Shown: positions 23,570 to 34,158 of the stretch, in pieces | Numbering within the stretch: the first letter of the stretch is position 1 | Layout: each line of letters starts with the position of its first letter | Source of the DNA: Acanthaster planci | Lineage: Eukaryota; Echinodermata; Asteroidea; Valvatida; Acanthasteridae | Direction: 5' to 3' | DNA length: 64,000 nucleotides | Assembly (NCBI RefSeq): GCF_001949145.1 | Contig: NW_019091490.1 | Location: 282,983-346,982, forward strand | The notes under the pieces: generated by a model | What the model was told of the DNA's origin: nothing | Database searches by the model: none | What the model saw: the letters and a program-made list of their open reading frames with translations, nothing else | Program-made: the position numbers and the translations under genes

Positions 23570-24810
23570 GTAAGCCTATGCAATGCCATTTCTTGTTGTT
23601 ATTATTAATTGTATCTGTACAAATTTACTCTTTTTTCTGTACCTTTTTTACATTGAATTGATCCTTGTATGGATGGACTATGCTCCGCGTGAAAGCGTAA
23701 GCAGTTTTGTGACTTCAAAGCCATTTCTCCACAATGCAAACTGGAGTACAATGAACTCATTTGCATGTCAAGCAGATTTTCATTACACTATAATGTTTCG
23801 TGGTGTCAAAGTTACTTTGCTGTAGCCTTATCCTTTACGTACCCGCTCTTGTCCTCAACTTTCATCTTGGCTTTTCCAAAAATTGTTGCTTTGGTTCCTC
23901 TTTCTCATCATGGACTCAAGGAATCGTTTTCACTTCCGAACTTTACAATGGCAACTAAACAAACCAACACTATTTGTCTGCATTAGAAAATGAAACTGCA
24001 TTGAGCTGAGGAGTGACACCATAGGCGATTCCCATGAACCTAGCGCTGAACACAGAAATTAAGCTTGAATTTGGAAAAACAGTCTTATTAACTGTGCAGA
24101 AAATGCGATTGTTGATCCAGAGCTAGCTAGGCTGGACGTACAGACCTAGGCACGTGCTAAGGTCAAAATAATTATACGTAGCTGCAGTGTTATAGAAGCA
24201 CGTATCCGGACTGCCAACTGACGATCACATTAGGAAGTGACCCAAAACTACGGCGTATTTCTGAACAAGGACCGACTCAGTATATCCTTCGTGTACATTT
24301 AGAGTGATCATTATGTTTCCTCTGCAAAAGTGCAAATTCGATTTCTTGAATAGGGGCAAAGGGGCTGGTAGTCAATGCATCTCTTCTCAGCGTCTAGTGG
24401 CGTAAATGAAGCGGGGGCAGGGGGAAGTTTTTTGTTCTGTTTTGAATTTCTTTTGGGGGGAGGAGGCGGTGTTTGTATAGGAAATTGAGATATATGCATG
24501 TATGACCCATAGACCTTTGTATGTCCGACAAAACAATGATCATTGCAAACTGTTGTATCCACTTTGAGCTGAGGCACCCCCTCATTGGTTGAAAAGAGCC
24601 ATCTTGGTGGAGAGTGTTCACTTTGTTGGTAGTAATGCGACTGTAAAGGGTGCGATTCATAGTCGTTTGTGAACCTGCGAAGGGCAGTTCCTCCAAAGGA
24701 GCATGAGTTGCTAGGGAAATTGCACCCTCTCTTGGTCCAGCTTGTGGTTCATCGCGTTTCCCAGAAATGTTTTCAAACAAGATCTAAACTATAGTCGTGA
24801 CTCTTTCCAG
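23570..24810 (+). other. Copy A intron 1
   Basis: Phase-0 intron, gtaagc to tttccag. Homologous over parts to copy B intron 1, for example aagcttgaatttgg near 24060 and 34845. Contains the inverted dispersed repeat at 24595-24745. No other gene seen. Confidence 0.75.
24595..24745. repeat. Dispersed repeat, copy 2 (inverted relative to 19.9 kb)
   Basis: Its reverse complement reads agctggaccaagagag, cctagcaact, ggttcacaaacgactatgaa, ctaccaacaa, agtgaacactctcc, in the order found at 19875-20495. Here it is contiguous, without the 480-bp interruption. Confidence 0.5.
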
Positions 24811-24952
24811 GGTATTGAGAAAAGTTATCCGCCCTGCCGTGTAGCGTTCGACTTGAACACGCCCATCACAAAGTTACCACCTGATCTGTTCCAAAAGGTC
24901 TGCCAGCTCCTCAACAACTCGTCGGGAAACAGGAGCTGGAAAACTCTAGCAG
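24811..24952 (+). CDS. Copy A exon 2: first half of death domain
   Basis: 142 nt, acceptor tttccag and donor agcag|gtgggg, phase 0 in and phase 1 out. Encodes a short linker (GIEKSYPP), then TKLPPDLFQKVCQLLNN and the W in NRSWKTLAG, which form helices 1 and 2 of a death domain. The W-x-x-LA motif is the usual conserved landmark of the fold. The homologous exon in B is 148 nt (two more codons) and in C is 142 nt. The domain is completed by exon 3. Confidence 0.8.
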
Positions 24953-25890
24953 GTGGGGTTAAAGGTAGACTCGTTAGGCGTTTGTAGACCTCCCACTGCC
25001 CAGTATTGTGCAATTTTCGGCCTACCTATACTGCAAGAAATACAGTGTTTCAAAGTTTGGTGTTGATTTCGCAATATCGCTCTTTTACAGTGACTCAGTT
25101 TCATCATCAGCAGCAATAATTCGTGTTTAAATTTCCTGGTATAAACTGGAAGATACTCTGAACTCCAGATTCAACGATATCTGGTTACAGTTCACAACTT
25201 GGAGAAAGCATGCCGTAGGTGGCTACATTACAGAATTTCTTTTGATTAATTCATGTTTAAAGGGTCGTGTGTGCAATACACAGACGTAAGTAGCTTGAAC
25301 GCATTTCTCCCATCGCCTTTTTTTGTATTTTTATTATTTTTTAAGTGTCGCAACTCCACTGGTGGCAGAAGCGAGGGATCCAGGAGGAAGGGTAGTGGCC
25401 CCTCCCTCACTTTTTCGACTGGGGGCATCCCCTAGCCGGCCCCGACACATACACACACACACTGTTTGCAGGTCCTATAATGGGTACATGTATTAGGGCT
25501 TGATGGATTGGCCTAATAATGGCTGATACCTGATGGTCTCACAATTGGGCCCCCACTTTGAAAAACGTTCCACCGCTCTTGTGCAACTCTCTGGGTTGTG
25601 GGAACAAGATAATAAATTTGCTACTTTCCGTTACAATACTTCTAGACCTGAATAGACCTGCATGGCAGCCATCTTGCTTGTCAGTGCTTCTGCTCCACAT
25701 GAACGAGCACAAAAGGCCTAGTCATGAGTATAATATCCCAGTGGATCGAAAAAACTAATCTCCAAAAAGGCTACCAAGCTAAGCCTCAGATTAACTGTTT
25801 AGCGAAGAGAAACTTCATCATAAAACTTGTGGTAGCAAGATTAGTGGCAATGGATGCCAATCTGAGAAAGCTTTCTTTCTGTCCTTACAG
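24953..25890 (+). other. Copy A intron 2
   Basis: Phase-1 intron (gtgggg to ccttacag) that splits the death domain. About 940 bp with a short acacac run near 25450. No other gene seen. The same position is split in B and C. Confidence 0.75.
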
Positions 25891-26105
25891 GCGAGTTGGG
25901 CAAAGACGTGGAGTCTGTGGCCGCGTTGGACAGCGATCGAGTCGCCAACCCAACCGAGCAACTGCTGCGAGAGTGGGCGATGCTGGACGGCAAGGTGACC
26001 GTTAGGGACTTGCTGAAGGTGCTCGCTAGACCTTCCCTCCGGCGGATGGATATCATACATACGCTGCGTGCTCAAATGTCACCGGCGGAATCACCCAAAC
26101 CGTGA
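25891..26105 (+). CDS. Copy A exon 3: second half of death domain and stop
   Basis: 215 nt ending at TGA 26103-26105. Encodes ELGKDVESVAALDSDRV, then NPTEQLLREWAMLDGK, then VTVRDLLKVLARPSLRRMDI and a short tail. This is helices 3-6 of a death domain, with the conserved LL-x-x-W and T-V-x-x-LL-x-x-L spacing. Exons 1-3 total 3150 nt with the nominal gap, giving about 1049 residues. Death domains bind other death domains in apoptosis and innate-immune signalling (family knowledge). Which partner this one recruits cannot be read from the sequence. No AATAAA is obvious in the next few hundred bases. Confidence 0.85.
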
Positions 26106-26259
26106 TTGCAGTTGATGTTTCTTACTACATTAATCAGATTTGAGAGCGTTTGATTGTATACAAAAAAGGCGTTGTTGTTGTTGTTTTAATGGCGCGTTCA
26201 GCATCTCAGGCTATTTGCACCAATAACTGTACGTTCATTCATACACTTTATTAATCAGC

Positions 26260-26450
26260 ATCACATTGCGGAGTTAGGAAGAAGGTCCAGTTCTAGGGGC
26301 AGGAGGAAACCGCAGTACCCGAAGAAAACCTGCGAGAGTGAGTATGGACTGGATACCATATGCACTTAAAGCCTGGGTCAAGCCGGGACTCTAACCCGGG
26401 CCTCACTGGTGCAAGGCGAGGAAAGAACCGCTACGCTAACCTGCTCCCCT
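26260..26450 (-). mobile_element. tRNA-derived SINE-like element
   Basis: On the minus strand the head begins near 26450 (ggggagcaggttagcg). It has an A-box match, tagcgtagcgg (26438-26428), and about 30 nt further a B-box match, gggttagagtccc (26397-26385), the spacing of a pol III tRNA promoter. The body continues with gcaggttttcttcgggtact and cggtttcctcctgcc. It does not fold as a full tRNA (no clear acceptor stem), so SINE rather than tRNA gene. Confidence 0.6.
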
Positions 26451-27615
26451 AGAAAAGGCGTTATCGTCTTACTACGCCCAAGATGGCATCCTTCATCTGT
26501 ATGAGTACAGTAATCGTGACAGTAGGCCTAGGGCTCCTGCATGAATTCAAGCCAACAGGGAAATGATGGCTGTACTCTGTAAACAAATGTTTGTTGAGCA
26601 GTCAAATTTAGATGTGGAATTATTTTCACACGAAGGGCTTTAAAAATACCATAAATATAGGGCGAATTCCTAAATTGCTGACACGTTGTGCTCACAGCTT
26701 TAGAGGATTGGGACATCACATGACACAGATCCAGAACTGTTGACAAAGAGAGTTTGAGACACGATAGCGGACAAAATGGTGGATTAATGCATCAGAGCAC
26801 CCGGTCAGTTTGTACATAATAGCTGCATGCTGTACTACACACATAACGAACAGCCAACTGTGGTGTGATCTGTAAAAACCCTTCACATAGTGATCGCAGT
26901 ACGTGTTTGTTTCCCAACGGTGACGAGGTGATCAGCCGTTGGTTCCTGGACACCTAAACTCGCCTGATGGACGGTGCGAACCAGCGTTAGGATCACTGAT
27001 CGAGATCCTGATCCGTGTGAATCAAACAGGCCCTTTGTCATTTGGGTACATATATTTAAAACTTCAAGTAAAATTTGCCCGGTGAGGATAAACGTCCAAG
27101 TGAGGTTCTCCATTTTAGTTTATCTACGTGAGGATACTCATCCAAGTACTTGAGGATGTGCAGTTTCATGTTGCTCTGCTCGTAATCGCACGGAGTAGTG
27201 AGCTAGCAGCATGGGCCACTGGTAGAAAAAATATGGGCTGATTGATTGGAATTTGTAGAGTGTCGCTCTTGTATACGGACTAGTCTATAATGATGCAAGC
27301 TAGCACTGAATACAATGAGCAAAATCATTCATGACCCTCCCCGTAAAGTTTGAAACATAGTTAATGAACCGATTGAAAGTGTTTTTGATATAAATCGGCC
27401 GTAGTAATGTAGTAATGTATTTTCTCATTCCTAATAATGAAAATGCTCACCACTGGGGAAAAAAGGATAGGACTGTCGTACAAACTGTGAGCTTGATGGC
27501 TCTGGAAATAGGATTTACAGCATTTGCAAAATGAACGAGGGCGCCCTGCGTATAAGAAATAAGGAGGGGCTCAAAATGGAGTGGAACTTGAACATGCGAG
27601 CAGGTTATACAGGCG

Positions 27616-27772
27616 ATTCACAATAGTGCGCCTCAAAGAGTTTGCAACGAGTTGGCCAATCACAACGCCCAAAATCTGTCGACCCTTTCTAAACGCGCAC
27701 TGGGTCGACAAATTTCGCGCACTGTGATTGGCCAACGCGTTGCAAACTCTTGGAGGCGCAGTTTTGTGAAAC
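27616..27772. mobile_element. Foldback element (family 2), copy 1
   Basis: Nearly a full palindrome of about 155 bp. Left arm ttcacaatagtgcgcctcaa, gagtttgcaac, ttggccaatcac, ctgtcgaccc; the right arm is its reverse complement, ending ggaggcgcagttttgtgaa. A second copy lies at 44751-44903. MITE-like, non-coding. Confidence 0.75.
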
Positions 27773-28550
27773 ACCGGTATTCTTTTTCTGAAATTAGCAA
27801 GAGTTTCTTTGTTTGCAGTTATGAAAAGTGACGGTTGAAAGCATAATAGGAGACATGACAAAGTAAGCCTATCCCTCGCAAAAATTAAAATCGCATAATA
27901 AAGGCGGTCCACCTAAAATCTGGACTTAAAATTTGCGCTGTATGAGGTTTGATCAACTGTGTATTAAGGTGGATTTACGCTCTCCGTCATATTGTATTGA
28001 CTCCACCTCATGACCCGGGGGAACCACATCACTTTGATCTTATTCCCTTCCTACTCTGTCCGGTTGATCTCCGTTTAGTCTGCGTGGGACATCGCATCTA
28101 AACGTCGTCTCATGCGTGATGCGTCACTTCAGGAGGGTAAAGAGATGCATGGGTCTGTTGCTTGCACTTTGAAATGGAGTTTCTCAACAGTGAAAGTATT
28201 AATTCGTCATTTAAAAAAAATCGATTGCAGCTACGTCTCCGTCTCTTGTAGTCTTCAACCCCTGACACTGAAGCTTCTAGCTCAATCATTAGTCGTACAA
28301 TTCCACCAGAACATAGAAATACATGCAGAAAAGGAAAGTATATTGAAGTATTTGCCTACATTCGGTATTACATTTAGAGACGGCCCGAGACTTAAAAGAA
28401 GCGAAGTATTGCAACAGCGCTACGACGCACTGATGACGTCACACTGCAAAAGAATTTTCTCAGGGAAGCCATCTTGTTCCCCAAATTATATCATATTCAA
28501 TGAAATCTTTTAATTGGACGGTACCAGACTATTATGGCTTCCAAGCCCTA

Positions 28551-28688
28551 GGCCGTGTCCGAATCACTTGGCTACAGCTAGGCCGGAAATTACGCACGAG
28601 TCTATGGTAGCGGCCGCGGCCAGTTCTCACACAGAAAACTTCTCTCGTGTGTAATTTTCGGCCAAGCCAAGTGATTTGGACGCAGCCT
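28551..28688. mobile_element. Foldback element (unrelated sequence)
   Basis: Left arm ggccgtgtccgaatcacttg, then ggccggaaattacgcacga. The right arm is the inverse (tcgtgtgtaattttcggcc, then caagtgatttggacgcagcc). The loop contains gcggccgcggcc. About 138 bp, non-coding. Confidence 0.65.
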
Positions 28689-29021
28689 CATTTTCATGTT
28701 TGGAAAATGTGGCTTGAAACATTTTGATATAATTTATCACAAATTTTAAATTATTCTAAGTGTAAACTGGCATGAAATTGTAATGATTGCTTTGTTGGTG
28801 TTGATTTTACATTCAAGTTAGCAAAATGAAAAGTTAACCTCACTTCGATTCAGTATTGCCGACACATGAATACAATCTATTTACATCCGCACTTTCCTAA
28901 AGGGCTAGTTGAGGCCTATGGTCCTCTGCTCATTGTACGAAAGCACGTGCGTAAACAAAGACATTGTCTGTGATACGCTGAGTGCATTTATGTAGTTCTC
29001 CTTTTACTGCGCTATTTTCCT

Positions 29022-29970
29022 AAATCTGCGTCGATTCTGTAACCTTTCACACAGGCGACATAATAACCGGGAAGTCACTCATACGGCATCAAGACTTCAT
29101 GATGGAAGTTTCGAAATAACACGTGCTTCATTTCCCTATTGGTTATGTCCCCGTTCCTAAGAGTAGCAGGTCTAAGAAAAGAAGCCGACTTCTGTTTTGT
29201 CGGGTTTCCGCATTTCGTCACGAGTCAACAACTTATTTGAGGAATTCCTGTGCATTCGATACTTGCACCTCTGATGTTCAACTAACGTCTGATCACCACA
29301 TGACAAAGTGCAGGCATATGTCCTGGGTGTAGTGGTGACATTGGAATTAATATCTGTTCTGCCTTGCCGTTCGTTCGGTGGTCCACGCCACCGTCAGGAG
29401 AAGCGCCTCGTCCTTAAAGCGAATGTGAGAAGTTGAGGTGAATTCTTCAAGTTCAACTGTTCAAGGTGAGATATTGTTGGTATCCTAAAGTTGCAACTTC
29501 ACACTAGTCAGAGCCTCATTGCCAGCATCCAATTCAGGGCAAACATGGCAAGCCTGCAGGCGTTCATAGTCATGTAGTACAGCACAGCGTGTAGAGGCTT
29601 TGCGTGGTAGCCACCTCTTGCCGGGCGGTTGTTTTTGTTCCACTGGGAAACTTCCTTTATACATACTTCATAGAAGAAAACCCCTGACCTGCAAGATGAC
29701 AGCCATGCAAACCTTTTATAGACGCACGTGGTATGGGCCTGAGCCAAGTGAAGATTCAGAGGCAGCTATAGATTTCGGGGTGAGGAGATCATTTTTAGTG
29801 AGGGAAGGAAAAGAAAAATAACAATGTCTTTATGCAGTCTTTTTAGTCTTCCTGAGGTGTGAGGTTACAATTCGGGGAGATTTGTCCATTTTAATAGAAA
29901 AAAGGTGAAAATTATACGTACAAACACTCGTCCTCAGTAGCAAATCAAGCTGCATAGCGTTCTTGCATGT
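29022..29970. repeat. Segmental duplication, copy B upstream block
   Basis: Same-orientation match to 16130-17000. A further shared block follows at about 30.71-31.05 kb (matching 18.89-19.24 kb), closer to the gene than in copy A. Confidence 0.75.
29330..29465 (+). other. Candidate 5' UTR exon of copy B
   Basis: Counterpart of 16414-16555, ending at a donor-like site (tcaag|gtgagat). The implied first intron is about 1.9 kb, against 4.2 kb in copy A. Inference from conservation only. Confidence 0.35.
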
Positions 29971-31374
29971 TCGGTACCCCTTCACCCAACCCCTGCTCCA
30001 TTCAAAAAACACTCAGGTTTCTTAGTGTTGAATTAATTACTGGTGAACTAAATGCTATTAAAGTAAGACGGTGTACAAATTACAGAATCTGGTATGAGCT
30101 TCTACGCAATGCGCATGAAGGGACACGCCCCTAGGTTACGCCATTCACAATGTGTGTATAGCTATTATCATTGGCAGCAAAGGTGTGGAATAATTTTCGT
30201 AAAGCTCAAAGTGGTTCCATTGTAAGTGAATTTCAGTTTATATTTAAATTAATAGGACTAATGTCAGGAGTTTATTGCGAAATTACACATTGGACATCGG
30301 TATTTTTAGACTCGTCATTTCCTTGTATATACCATTGTTGGGGCAAGTGTTGTCACGGGAAGATTGTGTTGATCATATGTCCACCTCCGTTTTGAGACCA
30401 GACGAACATTTCAACTTCCTCTCCGACTAATTCTATTAATAACACCATGTATGTGTGACAGAGCTGGGTTTTTGGAGTTATTCAAAGCCACTGGTTTTGC
30501 TGACACTTCATGCAGAACAAAAACAAAGAATACGGACATGCACTCGGTGTATTTATGTAGAGCGCGTACTTCCTCATCAAAGGCCAAACACTTCTCCCTT
30601 CTGTTTGTACAGTATAACGTAATTAATGACATCTGGTCGCCTTTCTGCATGTACAGGAAGGAGAAGAGACATGAAATATTCAAGAAATCAGTATGATCGA
30701 GTAAAACCATAACAACCATTATTACATCACTCCCAATCTTGCGTACTTATCATTATCTATTTCCTCGAGTTGAATTATTTTTCAATGTGCCTTTTAATAA
30801 CGTCACACCGACGTTGCAGTATAAAAAATTAACCTTGCAATTAATTAATGATCCTTACTAATTCCACAGATTTCATGACAATTCATCGGTACAGTTTTGA
30901 AACACTCTGTACGAAGACAAACAGAAAGACTGACATGCTGTGTGAAAATATCTTCCTTGGCAGAGGTGATGACAAATAAATACCACTTGTGTGGCAGTTT
31001 TGCCTGAGAGCTGACTCGCTGCATAAGCGAACGAGCCAGTGAATTATCCTGGTGTTGTAAATTGGTAATTTCGTTCCTGAATTTTTTCACGCACGAGTAA
31101 AGCCTAGGGTCAGTTAAAACTGTACATAATAAGTAGTGGTTATGAGCTGCATCTTGGCGCTTATTGCTTAAAAAGGGCAAAATGCCATGTCCCCAGGAAG
31201 ATTAATAACGTGAACTTATACGCTAGCACTAACCTCACATTAACTTTGATGTTCCTATAGTTAAGTAGATTCAATTTGCTGAACCCTTTAGAATAACATG
31301 TGTTGGCCTGTATTCGAATCTTTTGCATCACCCAACTAACATTACGTTTGCCTGTACTATTTATGTATGCACAG
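29971..31374. other. Putative first intron of copy B
   Basis: No supported ORF. It ends at the acceptor tgcacag just before the copy B start codon. It contains the second part of the duplicated upstream block near 30.7-31.05 kb. Confidence 0.4.
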
Positions 31375-31380
31375 GACAAA

Positions 31381-34158
31381 ATGAATCCTGGGAAAAGAAG
31401 CTTCTACAGCGGAATCGGAACAAGCTTAGTTGAGAAAATCTTGTCAGGGATGTCGGACTTCGGGACCAGAAGCCTGAACCTTAGCGTGCTGGTGAACGAC
31501 CCAGAACTCAGAGAAGCCTATACGGCCGCCAAGAAGGACGGTCAGCTCCCATCCAACCGAGCTCGGGTTCTGATCCTCGGGGAGCCTCGTGCAGGTAAAA
31601 CCAGCCTGCTGAACCGCCTCCTTGGCAAGGAGTTTGACCGCCTCGAGCAGCCCACGCAGGGCATAGAGACAAGGATGTGTCACGTGACCAATGTGGATAA
31701 CAAGTGGAACCAATCAGATGCCGCCAAGGCAGACGACATCCGGGAATGTGCTTCGGCGGTGGCGATTCTCGGTGAAACTTCTTCGGCTAAGATTAAGAAA
31801 GGACGTACAAATAACAGGCCCTTCCAGTTGCCAGCGACCCCAGACTCGCCGAAAACCCTTCCCGGTAGCCCAGGGAGGGATAGTAGTGACGCCATCAAAA
31901 TTTTTAAATTTGTCCAGCTTTTCTTTGTAATCGTCGTTGTCTACATTCTTGGGGTGTTCCACTACGGTTATTTTGTGTTTGTCTGGTGTACTATAATCGC
32001 ACTGGCCACTATTCTGGATTGTAACAACGCATATCGCTTTGCGACCTCCATGTCTTTTGTCGCTGTCCTTTTCGAAGCCTTGATCCGTATTGACCAGCCA
32101 CTTGAAGAACTAGCCTGTAAAGGAAATAATCAAACGTCCCGAGAGCCAGTCGACTTCGCTACCAACGTCATCATGGCTTCGATTGCCACGACTCTCGCAG
32201 GCATGTCTACAGGTCTAGGCCTTCGCACAGGGCTTGCGGTAGCCTTCTCCGCTTGTGCCCACCCTTCTGAAACTAACGCCACAGTGCAGACTGCTTTCCA
32301 CAACTTAGAGGTATCGTTGAATACTCTGGTAGTGTATGGGACATTTGCGACAGGAGCGTTTACAGGTTTCACCAGCTACAAGTTCTGCACAGCTGATGAT
32401 CGGTGGCACAAAAAGAGGATGGCTGTCTCGCTGGCTTTAATATCAGTGATAGTTGCTGCTTATTTGAAGAGCGGGTGCCGCCTCGCACCCTATTGGTTTC
32501 TATGTCTAACTGGCTGTTCGACGTTAATTGGTGGGGCCTGGGGGTCCAATTTTTGGCAGACGAGCGGTTCTGAAGTATGGCCTGGAGGCCAGCTATGCTA
32601 CCAAGAAGATCCTGGGATTTCTCTTAGGTTTATTCATTGCACGCATGTGCGGCTGGACACTGAGGGTACCAGACGCTTCGTTGCCCTCTCTTGCGTTTTA
32701 CATCCTGTCTGTCACTGCACACCCACTTTTCGATCTCTATACTTCTTATAAGATATGGCGTGCAAAAGCAGTCTTTCCAATTAAGCTTATCCGGAACCAG
32801 ATGAAAGCCATTGTCAAAGGGCAACCACTCTTGGAGACCAAGTTGAGTCTGTGGGATTTCGCTGGGGACTCCCTTTACCACTGTGCACATCACATCTTCA
32901 TGCCAGACCGAGCTTTGTACGTCATCGTCTTCAACTTACAGGCTGCTGTTNNNNNNNNNNNNNNNNNNNNNNNNNNNNNNNNNNNNNNNNNNNNNNNNNN
33001 NNNNNNNNNNNNNNNNNNNNNNNNNNNNNNNNNNNNNNNNNNNNNNNNNNNNNNNNNNNNNNNNNNNNNNNNNNNNNNNNNNNNNNNNNNNNNNNNNNNN
33101 NNNNNNNNNNNNNNNNNNNNNNNNNNNNNNNNNNNNNNNNNNNNNNNNNNNNNNNNNNNNNNNNNNNNNNNNNNNNNNNNNNNNNNNNNNNNNNNNNNNN
33201 NNNNNNNNNNNNNNNNNNNNNNNNNNNNNNNNNNNNNNNNNNNNNNNNNNNNNNNNNNNNNNNNNNNNNNNNNNNNNNNNNNNNNNNNNNNNNNNNNNNN
33301 NNNNNNNNNNNNNNNNNNNNNNNNNNNNNNNNNNNNNNNNNNTCGATCTCACCGCTTCGCCCTGGAGTGGATGAATTATGAGGTCAGTGGAATCATCACT
33401 GAGGGTCTACTGTTACATATCTACGGTGACATGTCCCATCTCGTCCCACTTTTGATCCATCTCCTCCAAGCCTATGACCTCATGTGTCCGGTCAATAGAA
33501 GAGCAAACCCAGGCTGCTCCGAGAGGTCGTTTCTTGTACCTGCTGTACTGCCTCTTTACCAAGGCGACCCAGAGAGGTTCTGGGAGCCATTAGCTGTGAG
33601 GAGGTCTTTTACTTCGACTTTGGATTCTTCGATCCTGGTACCGTTTACTACCGCCTGTTGGCCCGCTGCTTGACCCTTGCGTGTCATTCAGACAGGGTGA
33701 ATGCCAACGACTCCAGCCCGTTGATCTTTGCAGACAGATGTCGCTTTCATGTAGGCACTAGTTATATCTTCAAAGTGCAGCTTGAGAGGCGATCCTGTCA
33801 GCAGATGCTTTTATCGGTGACTGTCCTTGCATTTGAGTCCGAGAAACCAAGCACGAAGCTGCTTCGGTGTTTACTTGAAGCCGTAAGGAGCATCATCACG
33901 AGGGACTATCCGCATCTCCACTTCATCTTTGGTCCCCGCTGTCCCTTCTGTGATCGAGCAGCCAAATCTTGTTCATCAAAACCTGATGGTGAAGGGGTCA
34001 CCGACGGAAGCCAAAATAACAACACATTCGATCAGGCAATTCACGTTTTGAAAATGGCCGGCCATGACCAGGCCTTCCCAACGAAGTCACCGGTTGTAAT
34101 GCTCTGTGGCCAGAGGAGATATGAGTTTCCACTGTCTGGCTTAGAATATAAAACTCTG
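31381..34158 (+). CDS. Copy B exon 1: Roc GTPase with membrane insert, then COR (two frameshifts)
   Basis: Paralogue of copy A exon 1 with the same start context, P-loop GEPRAGKTS, G2-like PTQGIE, a similar set of hydrophobic helices, G3 WDFAGD and COR region. Compared with A it has one extra base near 32548-32549 (gtccaattttt against gaccattttt) and one base fewer near 33590 (gagccattagc against gagccagttagc). Between them the correct protein continues in the shifted frame. Read literally, the ORF stops at 32749-32751. The indels cancel, exon length is a multiple of three, and the sequence on both sides stays A-like at protein level. Either two assembly errors or a recently broken gene. Donor ctg|gtaagc gives phase 0 as in A. 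Confidence 0.75.
32951..33342. other. Assembly gap (392 N) inside copy B exon 1
   Basis: Begins at the same base position relative to the gene as the copy A gap, and ends 4-5 bases from it. It is 15 nt shorter by estimate. Hides G4/G5 and the COR start. Confidence 0.95.

Larger units (their letters stand above)
26106..29021. other. Intergenic between copy A and the copy B upstream block
   Basis: No supported gene. It holds a tRNA-derived SINE-like element (26.24-26.45 kb), a foldback element (27.62-27.77 kb) and a second, unrelated foldback (28.55-28.69 kb). Confidence 0.45.

Noticed and set aside
28112-28513. 133-codon plus-strand ORF between copies A and B
   Set aside because: No similarity to either GTPase copy and no domain; no splice context.
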